This document shows positions 53,357-62,029 of a stretch of 64,000 nt of DNA, piece after piece. The translations under genes and the position numbers were made by a program. Below the pieces are notes generated by a model, which was not told where the DNA came from, ran no database searches, and saw only the letters and a list, made by a program, of their open reading frames with translations. The stretch comes from Candidatus Gastranaerophilales bacterium (lineage in GTDB: Bacteria; Cyanobacteriota; Vampirovibrionia; Gastranaerophilales; Gastranaerophilaceae): NCBI GenBank assembly GCA_900766355.1, contig CAAFVD010000077.1:62001-126000 (forward strand). The letters run 5' to 3'. How positions within the stretch are numbered: the first letter of the stretch is position 1; every line of letters begins with the position of its first letter.

Positions 53357-53388
53357 ACCTTAAACAAATAAATAAAATTACATAAAAG

Positions 53389-53530
53389 TCCATAAATAGT
53401 ACAGAAAATTTTTCACAAAAAAATTTGCATTAAAAAAGCAAGGTCTAAATTCACCCTTATCAGGCCTCTCGTAAAATAATTATTAACCACATACTGAATA
53501 TTTAGAGGACGTCCCTATTATAAGTGAACT
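53389..53530. repeat. Left direct repeat of the CAT cassette (att-like site 1)
   Basis: Shares with 54494-54652 a long near-identical block around AAATTTGCATT, GCAAGGTCTAAA and the core TCACCCTTATCAG (53451-53463), then GCCTCTCG, and further right CTGAATA-TTAGAG. The core also occurs in tRNA-Ile (57103-57115) and in its truncated copy (54757-54769). It lacks about 25 bp present in the right copy. Confidence 0.8.
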
Positions 53531-53594
53531 TTTGATGAAAGATTAAAAGCTCAATAAGATAGATATTTTATATAAAAAATTTTAATTCTATAAA

Positions 53595-54233
53595 TTAGTA
53601 TTCAAAAGAATTTAGTAATTCTTGCAATTCAATAAAAAATCTTGAAAGATGATAACCATCAGCAGCTGCGTGATGTATATTAAATGAAAAAGGAAGAGTT
53701 ATTTTGTCATCTTTCTCAACATATTTCCCCCAAGTAATTACAGGAGCTAAATATTTTCCTTTATCAAAAACGTGTATATCAAAACTGTTATAGTTTATCC
53801 AAGGTAAACAGGAAACATTAAAAATATTTGGAGGAACATTTTCAAAATCAAAAGCTCTATAATCTTTGTATTTATCAATAATATTCACAAAGTTATTATG
53901 AAAAACATCTAAATTTTCATTATATTCAGCTACAAATAAGCCACACATTTCATCTTCTTTGAAAAAATGTGTAAAATATGGATGAATCACATCATAGATA
54001 CCAACTTGATTATTTTCATCCCAGCTTAATCTAAATTCTTCATGAGCATTAATAATTTTACATACTGCCCACATAAAAGAAGGATAAAATCTGTAACCTT
54101 TAGATTTTATATAAGGCAAAAATTTAGTTATATCAATATCGCATGTTATGCTAAGAACATTACGTAAATCATTGATATAATACCAAAATAAATTATATCT
54201 TTTCCAATTTTTATCTTTTATTTCAAATTTCAT
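53595..54233 (-). CDS. Chloramphenicol acetyltransferase (type A CAT)-family protein
   Basis: A 212-aa trimeric-type CAT. The catalytic motif 'HHAAADGYH' has the general-base H188 and structural D192 (canonical HHxxxDG). Other family marks are 'RYNLFWYYIN', 'HEEFRLSW' and 'PFSFNIHHAA'. The family acetylates chloramphenicol, but many gut homologues are not resistance proteins, so the substrate is unproven. It is the only gene between two direct repeats that carry an att-like core, so it is probably mobile. The start ATG at 54233 has a weak ribosome site (TAGGA). Confidence 0.87.
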   Translation of the reverse strand: MKFEIKDKNWKRYNLFWYYINDLRNVLSITCDIDITKFLPYIKSKGYRFYPSFMWAVCKIINAHEEFRLSWDENNQVGIYDVIHPYFTHFFKEDEMCGLFVAEYNENLDVFHNNFVNIIDKYKDYRAFDFENVPPNIFNVSCLPWINYNSFDIHVFDKGKYLAPVITWGKYVEKDDKITLPFSFNIHHAAADGYHLSRFFIELQELLNSFEY

Positions 54234-54493
54234 TAAATTTATCCTACTATAAAGAAGTTTATATTAAAAGATTAAAAATACAAAAAGATGCTATTATAAG
54301 TTTTGTTACAGGATAAAATCACTCAATTCTATCCGCTTTTATTATTTGCAAAATAAATTCGTTTATAGCCGTTGGGAAATTTTACATACGAGATCAGGAA
54401 ATTCTTGCAGTAAAAGCCTTAGCAAATTTTCAATAGTTTAAAATTTTTGATTTGCTTTGATTGGTTTTGATAGAGTTTGCAAAACGGCTTAGT

Positions 54494-54652
54494 ACATAAA
54501 TAGTACATAAAATTATTTTCCTAAAAATTTGCATTAAAAAAGCAAGGTCTAAATTCACCCTTATCAGGCCTCTCGCAAAATGATTATTAATCATTTTGCT
54601 CGGCAGAGTGCTCATAACCACGTACTGAATACTTAGAGTGCGTTCCTATAAG
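54494..54652. repeat. Right direct repeat of the CAT cassette (att-like site 2)
   Basis: Second copy of the repeat at 53389, with core TCACCCTTATCAG at 54555-54567. It contains an extra perfect palindrome (arms GCAAAATGATTA and TAATCATTTTGC, 54575-54599) and a stretch TCGGCAGAGTGCTCAT absent from the left copy. Two TAGTACATAAA-like motifs (near 54490-54512) precede it and could be integrase arm sites. No gene is supported in 54234-54865. Confidence 0.78.
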
Positions 54653-54690
54653 ATAAATCCGTTGATTGAAGCCAACACTAACAACAGATA

Positions 54691-54725
54691 TTAAAAAAGA
54701 CCCCTTAAAAAGGAGTCTTTTTTAA
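54691..54725 (-). terminator. Terminator beyond the tRNA-Ile fragment
   Basis: Near-perfect stem (TTAAAAAAGACCCCTT with AAGGAGTCTTTTTTAA, one mismatch). On minus it follows the truncated tRNA copy directly, just as a different hairpin follows the intact tRNA-Ile. Confidence 0.8.
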
Positions 54726-54769
54726 TATGGGCCGCAGTGGACTCGAACCACCGACCTCACCCTTATCAG
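54721..54769 (-). pseudogene. Duplicated 3' part of tRNA-Ile (att site 3)
   Basis: These 49 bp are identical to 57067-57115, covering the tRNA-Ile from the anticodon loop through the acceptor 3' strand plus 7 bp of trailer. The identity stops inside the anticodon arm, after TCACCCTTATCAG. There is no 5' half, so it cannot be a tRNA. Such 3'-half copies are the usual scar of site-specific integration into a tRNA gene. Confidence 0.9.
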
Positions 54770-54865
54770 TGCTAATCAAAGTTTTTACAGATGTAATTTT
54801 TGTTACTATACTTGATTTTGAAACACTTTTGCGAAGTTGATAAAACTAAAAAAACTACTTCAATA

Positions 54866-55519
54866 TCAAATGTTAGCATGTCTTTCGTGAGCTTCTTTTC
54901 CTCCACCAGTCCACCAGAAATATGCATCAATTAAACGCATAGGTGGATAATTTTTAAAATCTTCATAAAGATTGAGTGGTTTGGCGATGGTTTTTAATTC
55001 GTTAAAACTATCTTCGTTAAAAGTTAGTGGAATGTTTTTATTATGTTCTTTATTATACAATCGTAATCCCTCTTTGAAAAAATTGTCATAAGCAGGAATG
55101 CAACCAAATATACCTAATAAAACTTTTGTAATTAATGTATCCGTTGCCGTAATACCATACTCAGAATAACAATCCTTTATTATGTTCTTTGCTTTTTCTA
55201 ACTGTTCCCATGTAGTATCTTTCCACAAGTTAGCACATTTTTTTATAAGTTCGGTAATCAAATTTTTGTGTATTTTATAATCTTTCCAAAGTATATTAGA
55301 CGAACCTCGATACATTCCCCAACTTGCTAAATAAAAAGATAAATGCAAACATGCAATATCAAGCAAATCATTTTCTTTATTGTTATATTTCTCGTTTAAA
55401 ATTTTACTTTTATTATCTAGGAAGAAATGATAACAATGTTCCCAAGATAAATAACGACTATGCTTGTCTGATTTCCAAGCCTTAAAAAATTCCGTAAGTT
55501 CTTGTTCAAATTTATTCAT
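54866..55519 (-). CDS. Hypothetical accessory protein, 217 aa
   Basis: A soluble helical protein with aromatic-rich motifs 'SRYLSWEHCYHFF' and 'SFYLASWGMYRGSSNILWKDYKIH', and a C-terminal 'IDAYFWWTGGGKEAHERH'. I recall similar unnamed proteins scattered among gut bacteria, which fits horizontal spread, but I know no function. An in-frame GTG at 55534 is an alternative start. It lies inside the 2.3-kb segment bounded by the tRNA-Ile copies. Confidence 0.78.
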   Translation of the reverse strand: MNKFEQELTEFFKAWKSDKHSRYLSWEHCYHFFLDNKSKILNEKYNNKENDLLDIACLHLSFYLASWGMYRGSSNILWKDYKIHKNLITELIKKCANLWKDTTWEQLEKAKNIIKDCYSEYGITATDTLITKVLLGIFGCIPAYDNFFKEGLRLYNKEHNKNIPLTFNEDSFNELKTIAKPLNLYEDFKNYPPMRLIDAYFWWTGGGKEAHERHANI

Positions 55520-55639
55520 ACTAGCAACACTCACTTCGCCATTTTTAGATACATTTTTGTATTTATTTTGTCAATCATCTTACAATTTTTCTGTTAATAA
55601 ATAAAAGAAAATTACAAACCTTTATTTTATACAAACTTA

Positions 55640-56356
55640 CTAATAGTTCCAAGGAATGAAATCTTTAAGCATTGATTTAGCAGTTTCTCCCATAACACCT
55701 ACCGGAGTTACAGGTTTGTAAGGCTTGCTATACACAGGCTCTGTATAAGATTGATTTGTACAAGTTTTAGACTCTTGTTTCTTTGGTTTTTCATCTACAA
55801 TTTTTTTATTATTCGTAAACAAATCTTTAATCTTTTGGGTTAATGGCTTTTTATAATATGTACGTTTCAAATCTGTAAACTCTTTTACTTCTTGTCTTAA
55901 AATTTTTCTTGATTCTTTTTGTGTTTTCCCACTATCTATTAAAGATTTTTCCGATTGAACAGTTTTTAAATCTTTCAAAAAATCTTTTAACTGCGCAAAC
56001 ATTTTATTATTAAATCTATTCCAACGCTCTTTTTTAGGTAAATCATAGAAATATTTTGACGTATCTTTTTCTACTTTATACTGAATATTTTTATGAGAAA
56101 ACATGTATTCTCTGTTCTTATTATTTATATTTGATAAAATTTGTAAGTCTTTTCGTTGGAAATGCATATTAGAATCATATACACTAATATTATCATATTT
56201 TCTTGTCCCTATATACAATCTATCTGAACTATTTCCAATACCTTTTGCTATAGATTTTAATTGAAATTTTTGTCTTAAAGAAAAGCAATTACCTTTATCT
56301 CGAAAAACTATTTTTGCACCAAATTTGGGGTTATTATCATGGCTTGATATTTGCAT
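55640..56356 (-). CDS. Hypothetical F-(K)-G protein, 238 aa
   Basis: Starts 'MQISSHDNNPKFGAKIVFRDKG'; the 'NPKFGAK' resembles the 'NPKFKGFGG' of the 684-aa protein. The rest is basic, with short beta-like segments up to about residue 95, then long lysine-rich helices, and a P/K/Y-rich C-terminus 'PVYSKPYKPVTPVGVMGE'. There is no signal peptide. The ATG at 56356 is preferred over a GTG that reads through the AAGGAG site; that site is 12 bases away, somewhat far. Function unknown. Confidence 0.7.
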   Translation of the reverse strand: MQISSHDNNPKFGAKIVFRDKGNCFSLRQKFQLKSIAKGIGNSSDRLYIGTRKYDNISVYDSNMHFQRKDLQILSNINNKNREYMFSHKNIQYKVEKDTSKYFYDLPKKERWNRFNNKMFAQLKDFLKDLKTVQSEKSLIDSGKTQKESRKILRQEVKEFTDLKRTYYKKPLTQKIKDLFTNNKKIVDEKPKKQESKTCTNQSYTEPVYSKPYKPVTPVGVMGETAKSMLKDFIPWNY

Positions 56357-56414
56357 TATAAAATTATACTCCTTACACACTTATTTATTAGAAATTTGCT
56401 AACTTTTGAACAAA

Positions 56415-56996
56415 TTACAAATACTCTTTTATTTCTTTTTTAATATTTTGTAGTCGGATTGCGTCCTGTTCTAGTTTTTTAATTAAATTTTTATTCTCCA
56501 AAATATTTTTTTCTAAATCTTCATACTTCAAATCTTTAATTCTTTTAGCCATTTCTTCTGTCGCACTGCTATTATTAATATCATTGGTCAATAATTCAAA
56601 TGGAATCGGAGATATCACTTTTTTATCATTATTTTTATTTTTTGAGAATAACCCTTTAATTGTATTTTTAAACTTGGTAAGAGGATTTTTTGAGGCATTA
56701 TCTTCTATTTTCTTAGGTGAAACGGGATTAAGGTTATATTTAATTTCAAAGTTCGCAAAATTTTTTCTTGCTAACCTGTTATAATCTGTAGAAAATGTAA
56801 CTTTTCCATCATATTTTTCAAAAAACTTCTTTAAAGGCTCTGATTTTTTGAAAGCAAGCATAGTCTTGGCATCGCCTATATACTTATTTGGATTAAAACT
56901 TTCATATTTAATACCTTTTAGAGCCTTAAAACTTGTCTGATTATTTATTTGAGCATTATTTCTATAAGAATTGTTGTTAATTGTGTTAATTTGCAT
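56415..56996 (-). CDS. Hypothetical F-K-G-type protein, 193 aa
   Basis: Starts 'MQINTINNNSYRNNAQINNQ' then 'TSFKALKG'. The N-terminal 25 residues are Asn-rich, as in its neighbours. The middle has a beta-prone 'GKVTFSTDYNRLARKNFANF', and the end is a coiled coil. A GGGGGT ribosome site precedes the ATG. The gene lies just after the intact tRNA-Ile and may be read from it or from a promoter in 57000-57030. Function unknown. Confidence 0.72.
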   Translation of the reverse strand: MQINTINNNSYRNNAQINNQTSFKALKGIKYESFNPNKYIGDAKTMLAFKKSEPLKKFFEKYDGKVTFSTDYNRLARKNFANFEIKYNLNPVSPKKIEDNASKNPLTKFKNTIKGLFSKNKNNDKKVISPIPFELLTNDINNSSATEEMAKRIKDLKYEDLEKNILENKNLIKKLEQDAIRLQNIKKEIKEYL

Positions 56997-57035
56997 ATTA
57001 TACCCCCTATTTGCAGAATTTAAATTTTATATATT

Positions 57036-57069
57036 AAAAAAGAGAGTAATTTATATTACTCTCTTCTTT
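57036..57069 (-). terminator. Terminator after tRNA-Ile
   Basis: Stem GAGAGTAAT with ATTACTCTC, with A and T runs outside; on minus it starts a few bases after the tRNA 3' end. Confidence 0.8.
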
Positions 57070-57073
57070 AATA

Positions 57074-57147
<74 letters not shown>

Positions 57148-57255
57148 TTGCTAGTGTTTTGTGAGATTTATCATCTGCACAAGAACTAATTTATCATGAA
57201 CAACTTTTAAAATCAACTATTTTGTATTATACTTTACGCAAAGAGGGCTGAAACT

Positions 57256-58458
57256 ATGATAAATACACCTAAATCACTAAGATTGCATATTGGTATTTTT
57301 GGTAAAACTAATGTTGGAAAATCATCTTTTCTTAATACAATAGCAAACCAAAACATTTCTATTGTTTCAGATATAGCAGGAACTACAACTGACGTTGTTG
57401 AAAAATCAATGGAATTATTCCCTATTGGACCTGTAACCTTTTTAGATACTGCAGGTATTAACGATTCTACAGAACTCAAAGAACAAAGAATCGAAAAAAC
57501 TATTAGTATCATGCCAAGATGTGATATTGCTGTATTAGTAATTGATTATAATGGACTATCTCAAGATGAACATGACCTTATTGATAAATTTAATTCATTC
57601 AATATTCCTCTTTTAGTTGTTATAAACAAATACGATATTAACCAAATCTCATCTGAAAAATATAATGAAATACTTGAATTCACAAACCACATAATAGAAA
57701 CATCTTCTATTAATGACAAAAATCTTACAGAAAAATTTGTTGAAAATCTTGTAAAAATACTACCTGACGACTTCATAACTCCACCCACTATACTTGGAGA
57801 TAAAGTAAGCAAAGGCGACAATGTCATATTAGTAACACCTATTGACAAAGAAGCTCCAAAAGGTAGATTAATTTTACCAGAAGTTCAAACTATTAGAGAT
57901 TTACTTGATAATGATTGTATCGTAACAGTTGTTCAGGAAAACAATTTAGAAAATGCTATTAATAATCTAAAAGTAAAGCCTAAACTAGTCGTGACTGATT
58001 CACAAGCTTTCAAAACCGTTGATAAAATTGTACCTGAAGAAATTGATATTACATCTTTTTCAATCCTTTTTGCAAGATTAAAAGGAGATTTAAAAACATT
58101 TTTAAAAGGGTGCAAAGCAATAGAAAACCTTAAACCAAACGACAAAATACTAATACTTGAAAGCTGCACACACCATTCTATAGAAGATGATATAGCAAGA
58201 GTTAAAATTCCTAAACTCTTACAAAACAAACTTGGTTTCGACTTAGATTTTGATTATAAATCAGGGCATGATTTTCCTAGTATTTCAGGATACAAACTTA
58301 TCATTCACTGTGGAGCATGCATGACGAATCGAAAAGAAATTCTATCACGAATTCTTATTGCAAACAAAAGAAATATACCTATTACAAACTATGGAATTAC
58401 AATATCATACTGCCTAGGAATACTTGACAGAGCTACAAAAATTTTCGAATGTGAATAA
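57256..58458 (+). CDS. hydF: [FeFe]-hydrogenase maturation GTPase HydF
   Basis: HydF is the scaffold on which the 2Fe subcluster of [FeFe]-hydrogenase is assembled. The 400-aa product has an Era-like GTPase domain (G1 'GKTNVGKSS' residues 16-24, G3 'DTAGI', G4 'NKYD'), a dimerisation domain and a C-terminal cluster domain with ligands C304 ('ESCTHHS'), C352 and C355 ('IHCGACM'). All key residues are present. hydE and hydG are not here. A GAGGG site precedes the ATG. It indicates an H2-metabolising anaerobe. Confidence 0.95.
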   Translation: MINTPKSLRLHIGIFGKTNVGKSSFLNTIANQNISIVSDIAGTTTDVVEKSMELFPIGPVTFLDTAGINDSTELKEQRIEKTISIMPRCDIAVLVIDYNGLSQDEHDLIDKFNSFNIPLLVVINKYDINQISSEKYNEILEFTNHIIETSSINDKNLTEKFVENLVKILPDDFITPPTILGDKVSKGDNVILVTPIDKEAPKGRLILPEVQTIRDLLDNDCIVTVVQENNLENAINNLKVKPKLVVTDSQAFKTVDKIVPEEIDITSFSILFARLKGDLKTFLKGCKAIENLKPNDKILILESCTHHSIEDDIARVKIPKLLQNKLGFDLDFDYKSGHDFPSISGYKLIIHCGACMTNRKEILSRILIANKRNIPITNYGITISYCLGILDRATKIFECE

Positions 58459-58644
58459 TTGTAAATCAAACACTTGTTAGATTCCTAAAAATCGTCTATA
58501 ATTGCAGACGGGTTTAAAAAGAATATGATTGATAATTATAGAAGTTTTTTGTAAAGAATTTTAAAAATTCTGTAACAAACTAGCAATTTCTCTGATTTAT
58601 CGAACTTATTTTTATTATAGACGTGTATAGGGAAGGTAAGTTAA
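58459..58644. other. Intergenic region upstream of the 684-aa gene
   Basis: Contains TGTAACA at 58571-58577, 67 bp before the gene start, and a small CGTCT/AGACG hairpin at 58493-58510. No sigma-28 match is seen here. A TATTAT-like -10 may lie near 58613. Confidence 0.4.
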
Positions 58645-60699
58645 TTGATTTCTAATTCTACAACAGTAAGTATCAATAATAATCGTGTAAAAAACACTAA
58701 TAATAAACAAAATCAAAACAATCCAAAGTTCAAAGGCTTTGGTGGTGCTATTATGAATGGCGCAGGTTGGGCTATGAATAGTATTGAAAACGGTGGTTTT
58801 GTTGCGTCTTTCCTTATACAAGATACTCTTGGCATGACAGTTCCAAGAACTCGAGAAGGGCTATATCGAGATAGAGATAAGAAAAATCTTAAATTCAAAG
58901 ACATGAATTTTAAAGAAGCTGGCGAAGTTTTCATCAGAGAATTCTTATCTGGACCTCTAATGATGTTCACACCATTTATTGTATTTGCTTTGACAAAGAA
59001 ATTTATTGGCAAATCTACTTTCACAAACACTGGTTTATTGAAAAAAATGGGTAAAAACTTTACAGAGGTAGTAAAAAATAAAGCTTCTGGGGAATCTGTA
59101 AAAGGCTTGAAAGAAAAATTCTATCGCAAATCTATAAAAGACATGGTTTCTCATACTACTCCTGAAGCTTCTGCACAAAAAACTAATGATGCAGTTAACA
59201 CGATTTACGGTCATGTAAGTAAACTTGATAGTTTAGAAGCAAAAGTTAAAACTGCAAAAGGTCTATCTTTCAAAGATAAATTCTTAAACATTTTCCGTAA
59301 AAAATCTAACAAAGTTGTTTCTGAAAAACAAAAAATACAAAATGAAATTGCAAATACGAAATCAAATATTGCTAATGAATTTAACAATTTCCACGCAGAA
59401 AATTCAAATAATTTACAATATGCTAACAAAGTAAAATTAGATAATGAAACTTATAACTCAGAAAATGCTATTACTGCAATGAGAAGTTATGCTTCTGACA
59501 TTCTTAAAAACAAGAAAGCTGAAGATATTACTGAACAAACTACCAAACAGTTTGAAAAAACTTCTATGGCTAAACGAATCTTCTCTACTGTTGTTGCTTC
59601 TTTAGCTACTATTGGTTCAACATCAATTGTTCCTTCTCTATATGCAATTTTAAACCCAGTTCCACCGAGTGCATTAGATAACTCTTGTGATAATCCTACT
59701 CATAAACATAACGAAAATGTGACACCAAAAGTGGCACAACCTCAACAACAACCTGCTAACAAAAATGGTAATGTTCAATTTAAAGGTAATATTTTAAAAC
59801 AATTACAATTTGATGGTAATCAATTAACACCTATGCTAATGACAACCTTAGCTGCAGGTGGACTTGTTGCACCAAGAATAAATACAGCAATAAAACGTGC
59901 GCCTATAGACAAAGAAACTGGTAAAAAAGATCTTATAGAAGTTCCAGAAATTCTAACAAGAGACATAACTTCTACAGTAGCAGTAACATGCGGAGTTCCA
60001 ATTCTTACAAAAGCAATGGTTAATTTGTATGAAAAACCTACTGGCTTTGTTCTTACAAATGGTTCTCATAAGAAAACTTCTATATTCAAGAAAGTTTTAG
60101 ACACAATCAACCCATTAAGCAGCGTTGGACCATTCAGTAATAAAGATATCAAAGAAATTTACGGTAATGTTGATAACAAAGCTAAATTAACAAACTTTGC
60201 ACAATTTATAGACAAAAACGATGGTAATTTGTTTAAGGTATTCAAAACATTGAAAAATGGAAAATCATCTTTTGCTGGAACTGTAGCTGATTTTGATGCA
60301 ATCTCTAAATTAGACAATAAATCTGCAAATGCTAAGATTATGGAAGTTATCGCAAACAACTTTGACGATAAAAAAGTTAAAACCTTAATGGAGGCTGCAA
60401 AATCTGGAAAACCTAATGGAATGTTAAAACGTGCAAGAGGTTTGAACTCATTACCTAGATTTGTGAACACATTGATTCTTGTTCCTTCATTCCTTGGTAT
60501 CATTCTTCCTAAAATAGTTTATGGTATCACTGCTAAGAACCGTAAAAAAGCAGAAATGGCAAAAACACCAAAAGGAATCAATGAACTTGAAACACCAATC
60601 AACAATACACCATTAATAATTCAAAATGCAAAAAAATCCTCTAAGACATTTGGACAAACAAAAACTTTTGATAAATTAAAACAACATAATAACAAATAA
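58645..60699 (+). CDS. Hypothetical 684-aa membrane-associated F-K-G protein
   Basis: No named domain. N-terminus: Asn-rich then 'NNPKFKGFGGAIMNGAG', a hydrophobic patch 'GGFVASFLIQDTLGMTVPRTREG', and a helix 'SGPLMMFTPFIVFALTKKF'. Two further hydrophobic segments lie near residues 315-333 and 615-635. A second F-K-G appears internally ('GNVQFKGNILKQ'), followed by a segment that looks like a repeat of the first half ('LMTTLAAGGLVAPRINTAIK'). Start is TTG 58645 with GGAAGG 8 bases upstream. I associate the 'D-x2-GM-x3-PR-x3-GL' pattern with this lineage from memory. Function unknown. Confidence 0.82.
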   Translation: MISNSTTVSINNNRVKNTNNKQNQNNPKFKGFGGAIMNGAGWAMNSIENGGFVASFLIQDTLGMTVPRTREGLYRDRDKKNLKFKDMNFKEAGEVFIREFLSGPLMMFTPFIVFALTKKFIGKSTFTNTGLLKKMGKNFTEVVKNKASGESVKGLKEKFYRKSIKDMVSHTTPEASAQKTNDAVNTIYGHVSKLDSLEAKVKTAKGLSFKDKFLNIFRKKSNKVVSEKQKIQNEIANTKSNIANEFNNFHAENSNNLQYANKVKLDNETYNSENAITAMRSYASDILKNKKAEDITEQTTKQFEKTSMAKRIFSTVVASLATIGSTSIVPSLYAILNPVPPSALDNSCDNPTHKHNENVTPKVAQPQQQPANKNGNVQFKGNILKQLQFDGNQLTPMLMTTLAAGGLVAPRINTAIKRAPIDKETGKKDLIEVPEILTRDITSTVAVTCGVPILTKAMVNLYEKPTGFVLTNGSHKKTSIFKKVLDTINPLSSVGPFSNKDIKEIYGNVDNKAKLTNFAQFIDKNDGNLFKVFKTLKNGKSSFAGTVADFDAISKLDNKSANAKIMEVIANNFDDKKVKTLMEAAKSGKPNGMLKRARGLNSLPRFVNTLILVPSFLGIILPKIVYGITAKNRKKAEMAKTPKGINELETPINNTPLIIQNAKKSSKTFGQTKTFDKLKQHNNK

Positions 60700-60733
60700 A
60701 AATAACTATTTGCAAAATTAGGAGAAGTATAAA

Positions 60734-61552
60734 ATGATTACATTAAGAAACAACTATTCAAATCTTCTACAATTCAAAAGCAACCAATCTGCTAAAAAGA
60801 GAAATGAAGATAAACAACCAACAGAACACAAAGTTAGACATTCCCTAAACAACAAATATTCAACAGGAGTAATTGCAACCACAGCATTTATTGCTGGACT
60901 TGGTACTGGTAAATTAATTGAACCAACTGACAGTATGGCAAAAACAAAAACTGAAATATATGCACCTAATTTATCTTCAAAAGAAAATTCGACATCAAAA
61001 GATATAAGTTGGGAAGATGCAACTGCTCAACAAAAACGCCCTCAACAAAAGAAACCTACAACAACACAAAAAAATAGACCTGCAAGTTCAGAAATTTGGT
61101 ATTACACTAAACGTGGAACAGTAACAGGAGATGACGGTAAACGATATACTGAAATAAAAGAATATGGAGTACACGAACAACAAGATTTAATCTCAAGAAC
61201 TCTGAAAGATGCAAATGGAAAAGTTGTTCAAAAAGACGAATTCAACGACTTTATTACAATACCTTTAGATGAAAAGACTACTCTTGAAAACGGTAGATTA
61301 TATCAACATAAAAAATGCGAAGGTTTCAATTATAATCTTAAGACACCAACAAAAAGTTCTATAAAAGTTGAACATGATGATGGCTCTACAGACACGTATG
61401 ATGTAAATTATGTGGTTAACATGTCTCTAAATGATGCAAAACATACACCACCAACAAAAAGACAAAACAACAATAACAATAATAATAACAATAATAAACA
61501 AGATATCGATATTGAAAAATTATATTATGAAGGTTTATTTGGAAATAATTAA
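60734..61552 (+). CDS. Hypothetical protein, 272 aa, with Asn tract
   Basis: Begins 'MITLRNNYSNLLQFKSNQSAKK', an F-K-type N-terminus, followed by one weak hydrophobic helix ('GVIATTAFIAGLGTGKLI'). A K/Q/T-rich linker and a beta-rich domain with 'SEIWYYTKRGTVTGDDGKRYTEIKE' follow. Near the end is a run of ten Asn encoded by AAC/AAT codons. It starts 34 bp after the 684-aa gene with a GGAGAAG site and is probably co-transcribed. Function unknown. Confidence 0.8.
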   Translation: MITLRNNYSNLLQFKSNQSAKKRNEDKQPTEHKVRHSLNNKYSTGVIATTAFIAGLGTGKLIEPTDSMAKTKTEIYAPNLSSKENSTSKDISWEDATAQQKRPQQKKPTTTQKNRPASSEIWYYTKRGTVTGDDGKRYTEIKEYGVHEQQDLISRTLKDANGKVVQKDEFNDFITIPLDEKTTLENGRLYQHKKCEGFNYNLKTPTKSSIKVEHDDGSTDTYDVNYVVNMSLNDAKHTPPTKRQNNNNNNNNNNKQDIDIEKLYYEGLFGNN

Positions 61553-61554
61553 CC

Positions 61555-61588
61555 AAAAAGATTACCATTAAAATGGTAATCTTTTTTT
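61555..61588. terminator. Terminator after the 272-aa gene
   Basis: AAAAAGATTACCATT (61555-61569) pairs fully with 61572-61586 and is followed by T on plus. Confidence 0.9.
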
Positions 61589-61605
61589 ATTAGTTGTTTT
61601 ATAAA

Positions 61606-61621
61606 TGTTACAATTGTAACA
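61606..61621. promoter_or_regulatory. 16-bp perfect palindrome upstream of the EF-hand gene
   Basis: TGTTACAATTGTAACA, 84 bp before the ATG at 61706. It is two inverted TGTAACA elements sharing a centre. A dimeric regulator's operator is plausible. TATATA near 61662 may be the -10. Confidence 0.5.
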
Positions 61622-61705
61622 ATATGTTATGTTTATGAAATTACGACTTTTCTTTTTACTTTATATACATGTTCGATGTAAAAAGATAAAGAGAGTTAAC
61701 TTAAG

Positions 61706-62029
61706 ATGGCAATTTCAACGGTACAACTTTATGTAGCCTTCTCAAAACTGTTCAAAACGGTTGAACCTAGTAAAGAACAGGTAATGCAGTTTGGGGTTAC
61801 TGAAGCTGACTTTGATTCTGTCGACCAAGATAAAAACGAATATCTTGATATAGATGAAGCTCTACAAAGTACATCTATTAGCGAATTATTATATTCTGAT
61901 ATGGTTTCTGCTTATGGTTCGGGTGAAGCAGAACAAGCTCAAAAGAAATTATCTAAAAAACAAGATAGAACAGCTATGGTTGAAGGCATAGACCCAACTG
62001 TATCAACTGGCAACAATCCGTTTATTTAA
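61706..62029 (+). CDS. Small EF-hand protein, 107 aa
   Basis: Contains one canonical 12-residue EF-hand loop, D40-Q-D-K-N-E-Y-L-D-I-D-E51, with Ca2+ ligands at positions 1, 3, 5, 7, 9 and 12. No signal peptide; the C-terminus is charged and then G/N-rich ('STGNNPFI'). A calcium-sensing or calcium-stabilised structural role is likely. The gene is preceded by a palindrome. Its 3' end overlaps the convergent SIS gene by 8 bp, so there is no room for a terminator between them. Confidence 0.82.
   Translation: MAISTVQLYVAFSKLFKTVEPSKEQVMQFGVTEADFDSVDQDKNEYLDIDEALQSTSISELLYSDMVSAYGSGEAEQAQKKLSKKQDRTAMVEGIDPTVSTGNNPFI

Noticed and set aside
54366..54373. GCCGTTGG as a possible sigma-28 -10
   Set aside because: No -35 match at the right distance and no gene follows on that strand.
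54430..54621. 63-codon open frame on minus
   Set aside because: It lies across the att-like repeat and palindrome, has no ribosome site and no plausible composition.
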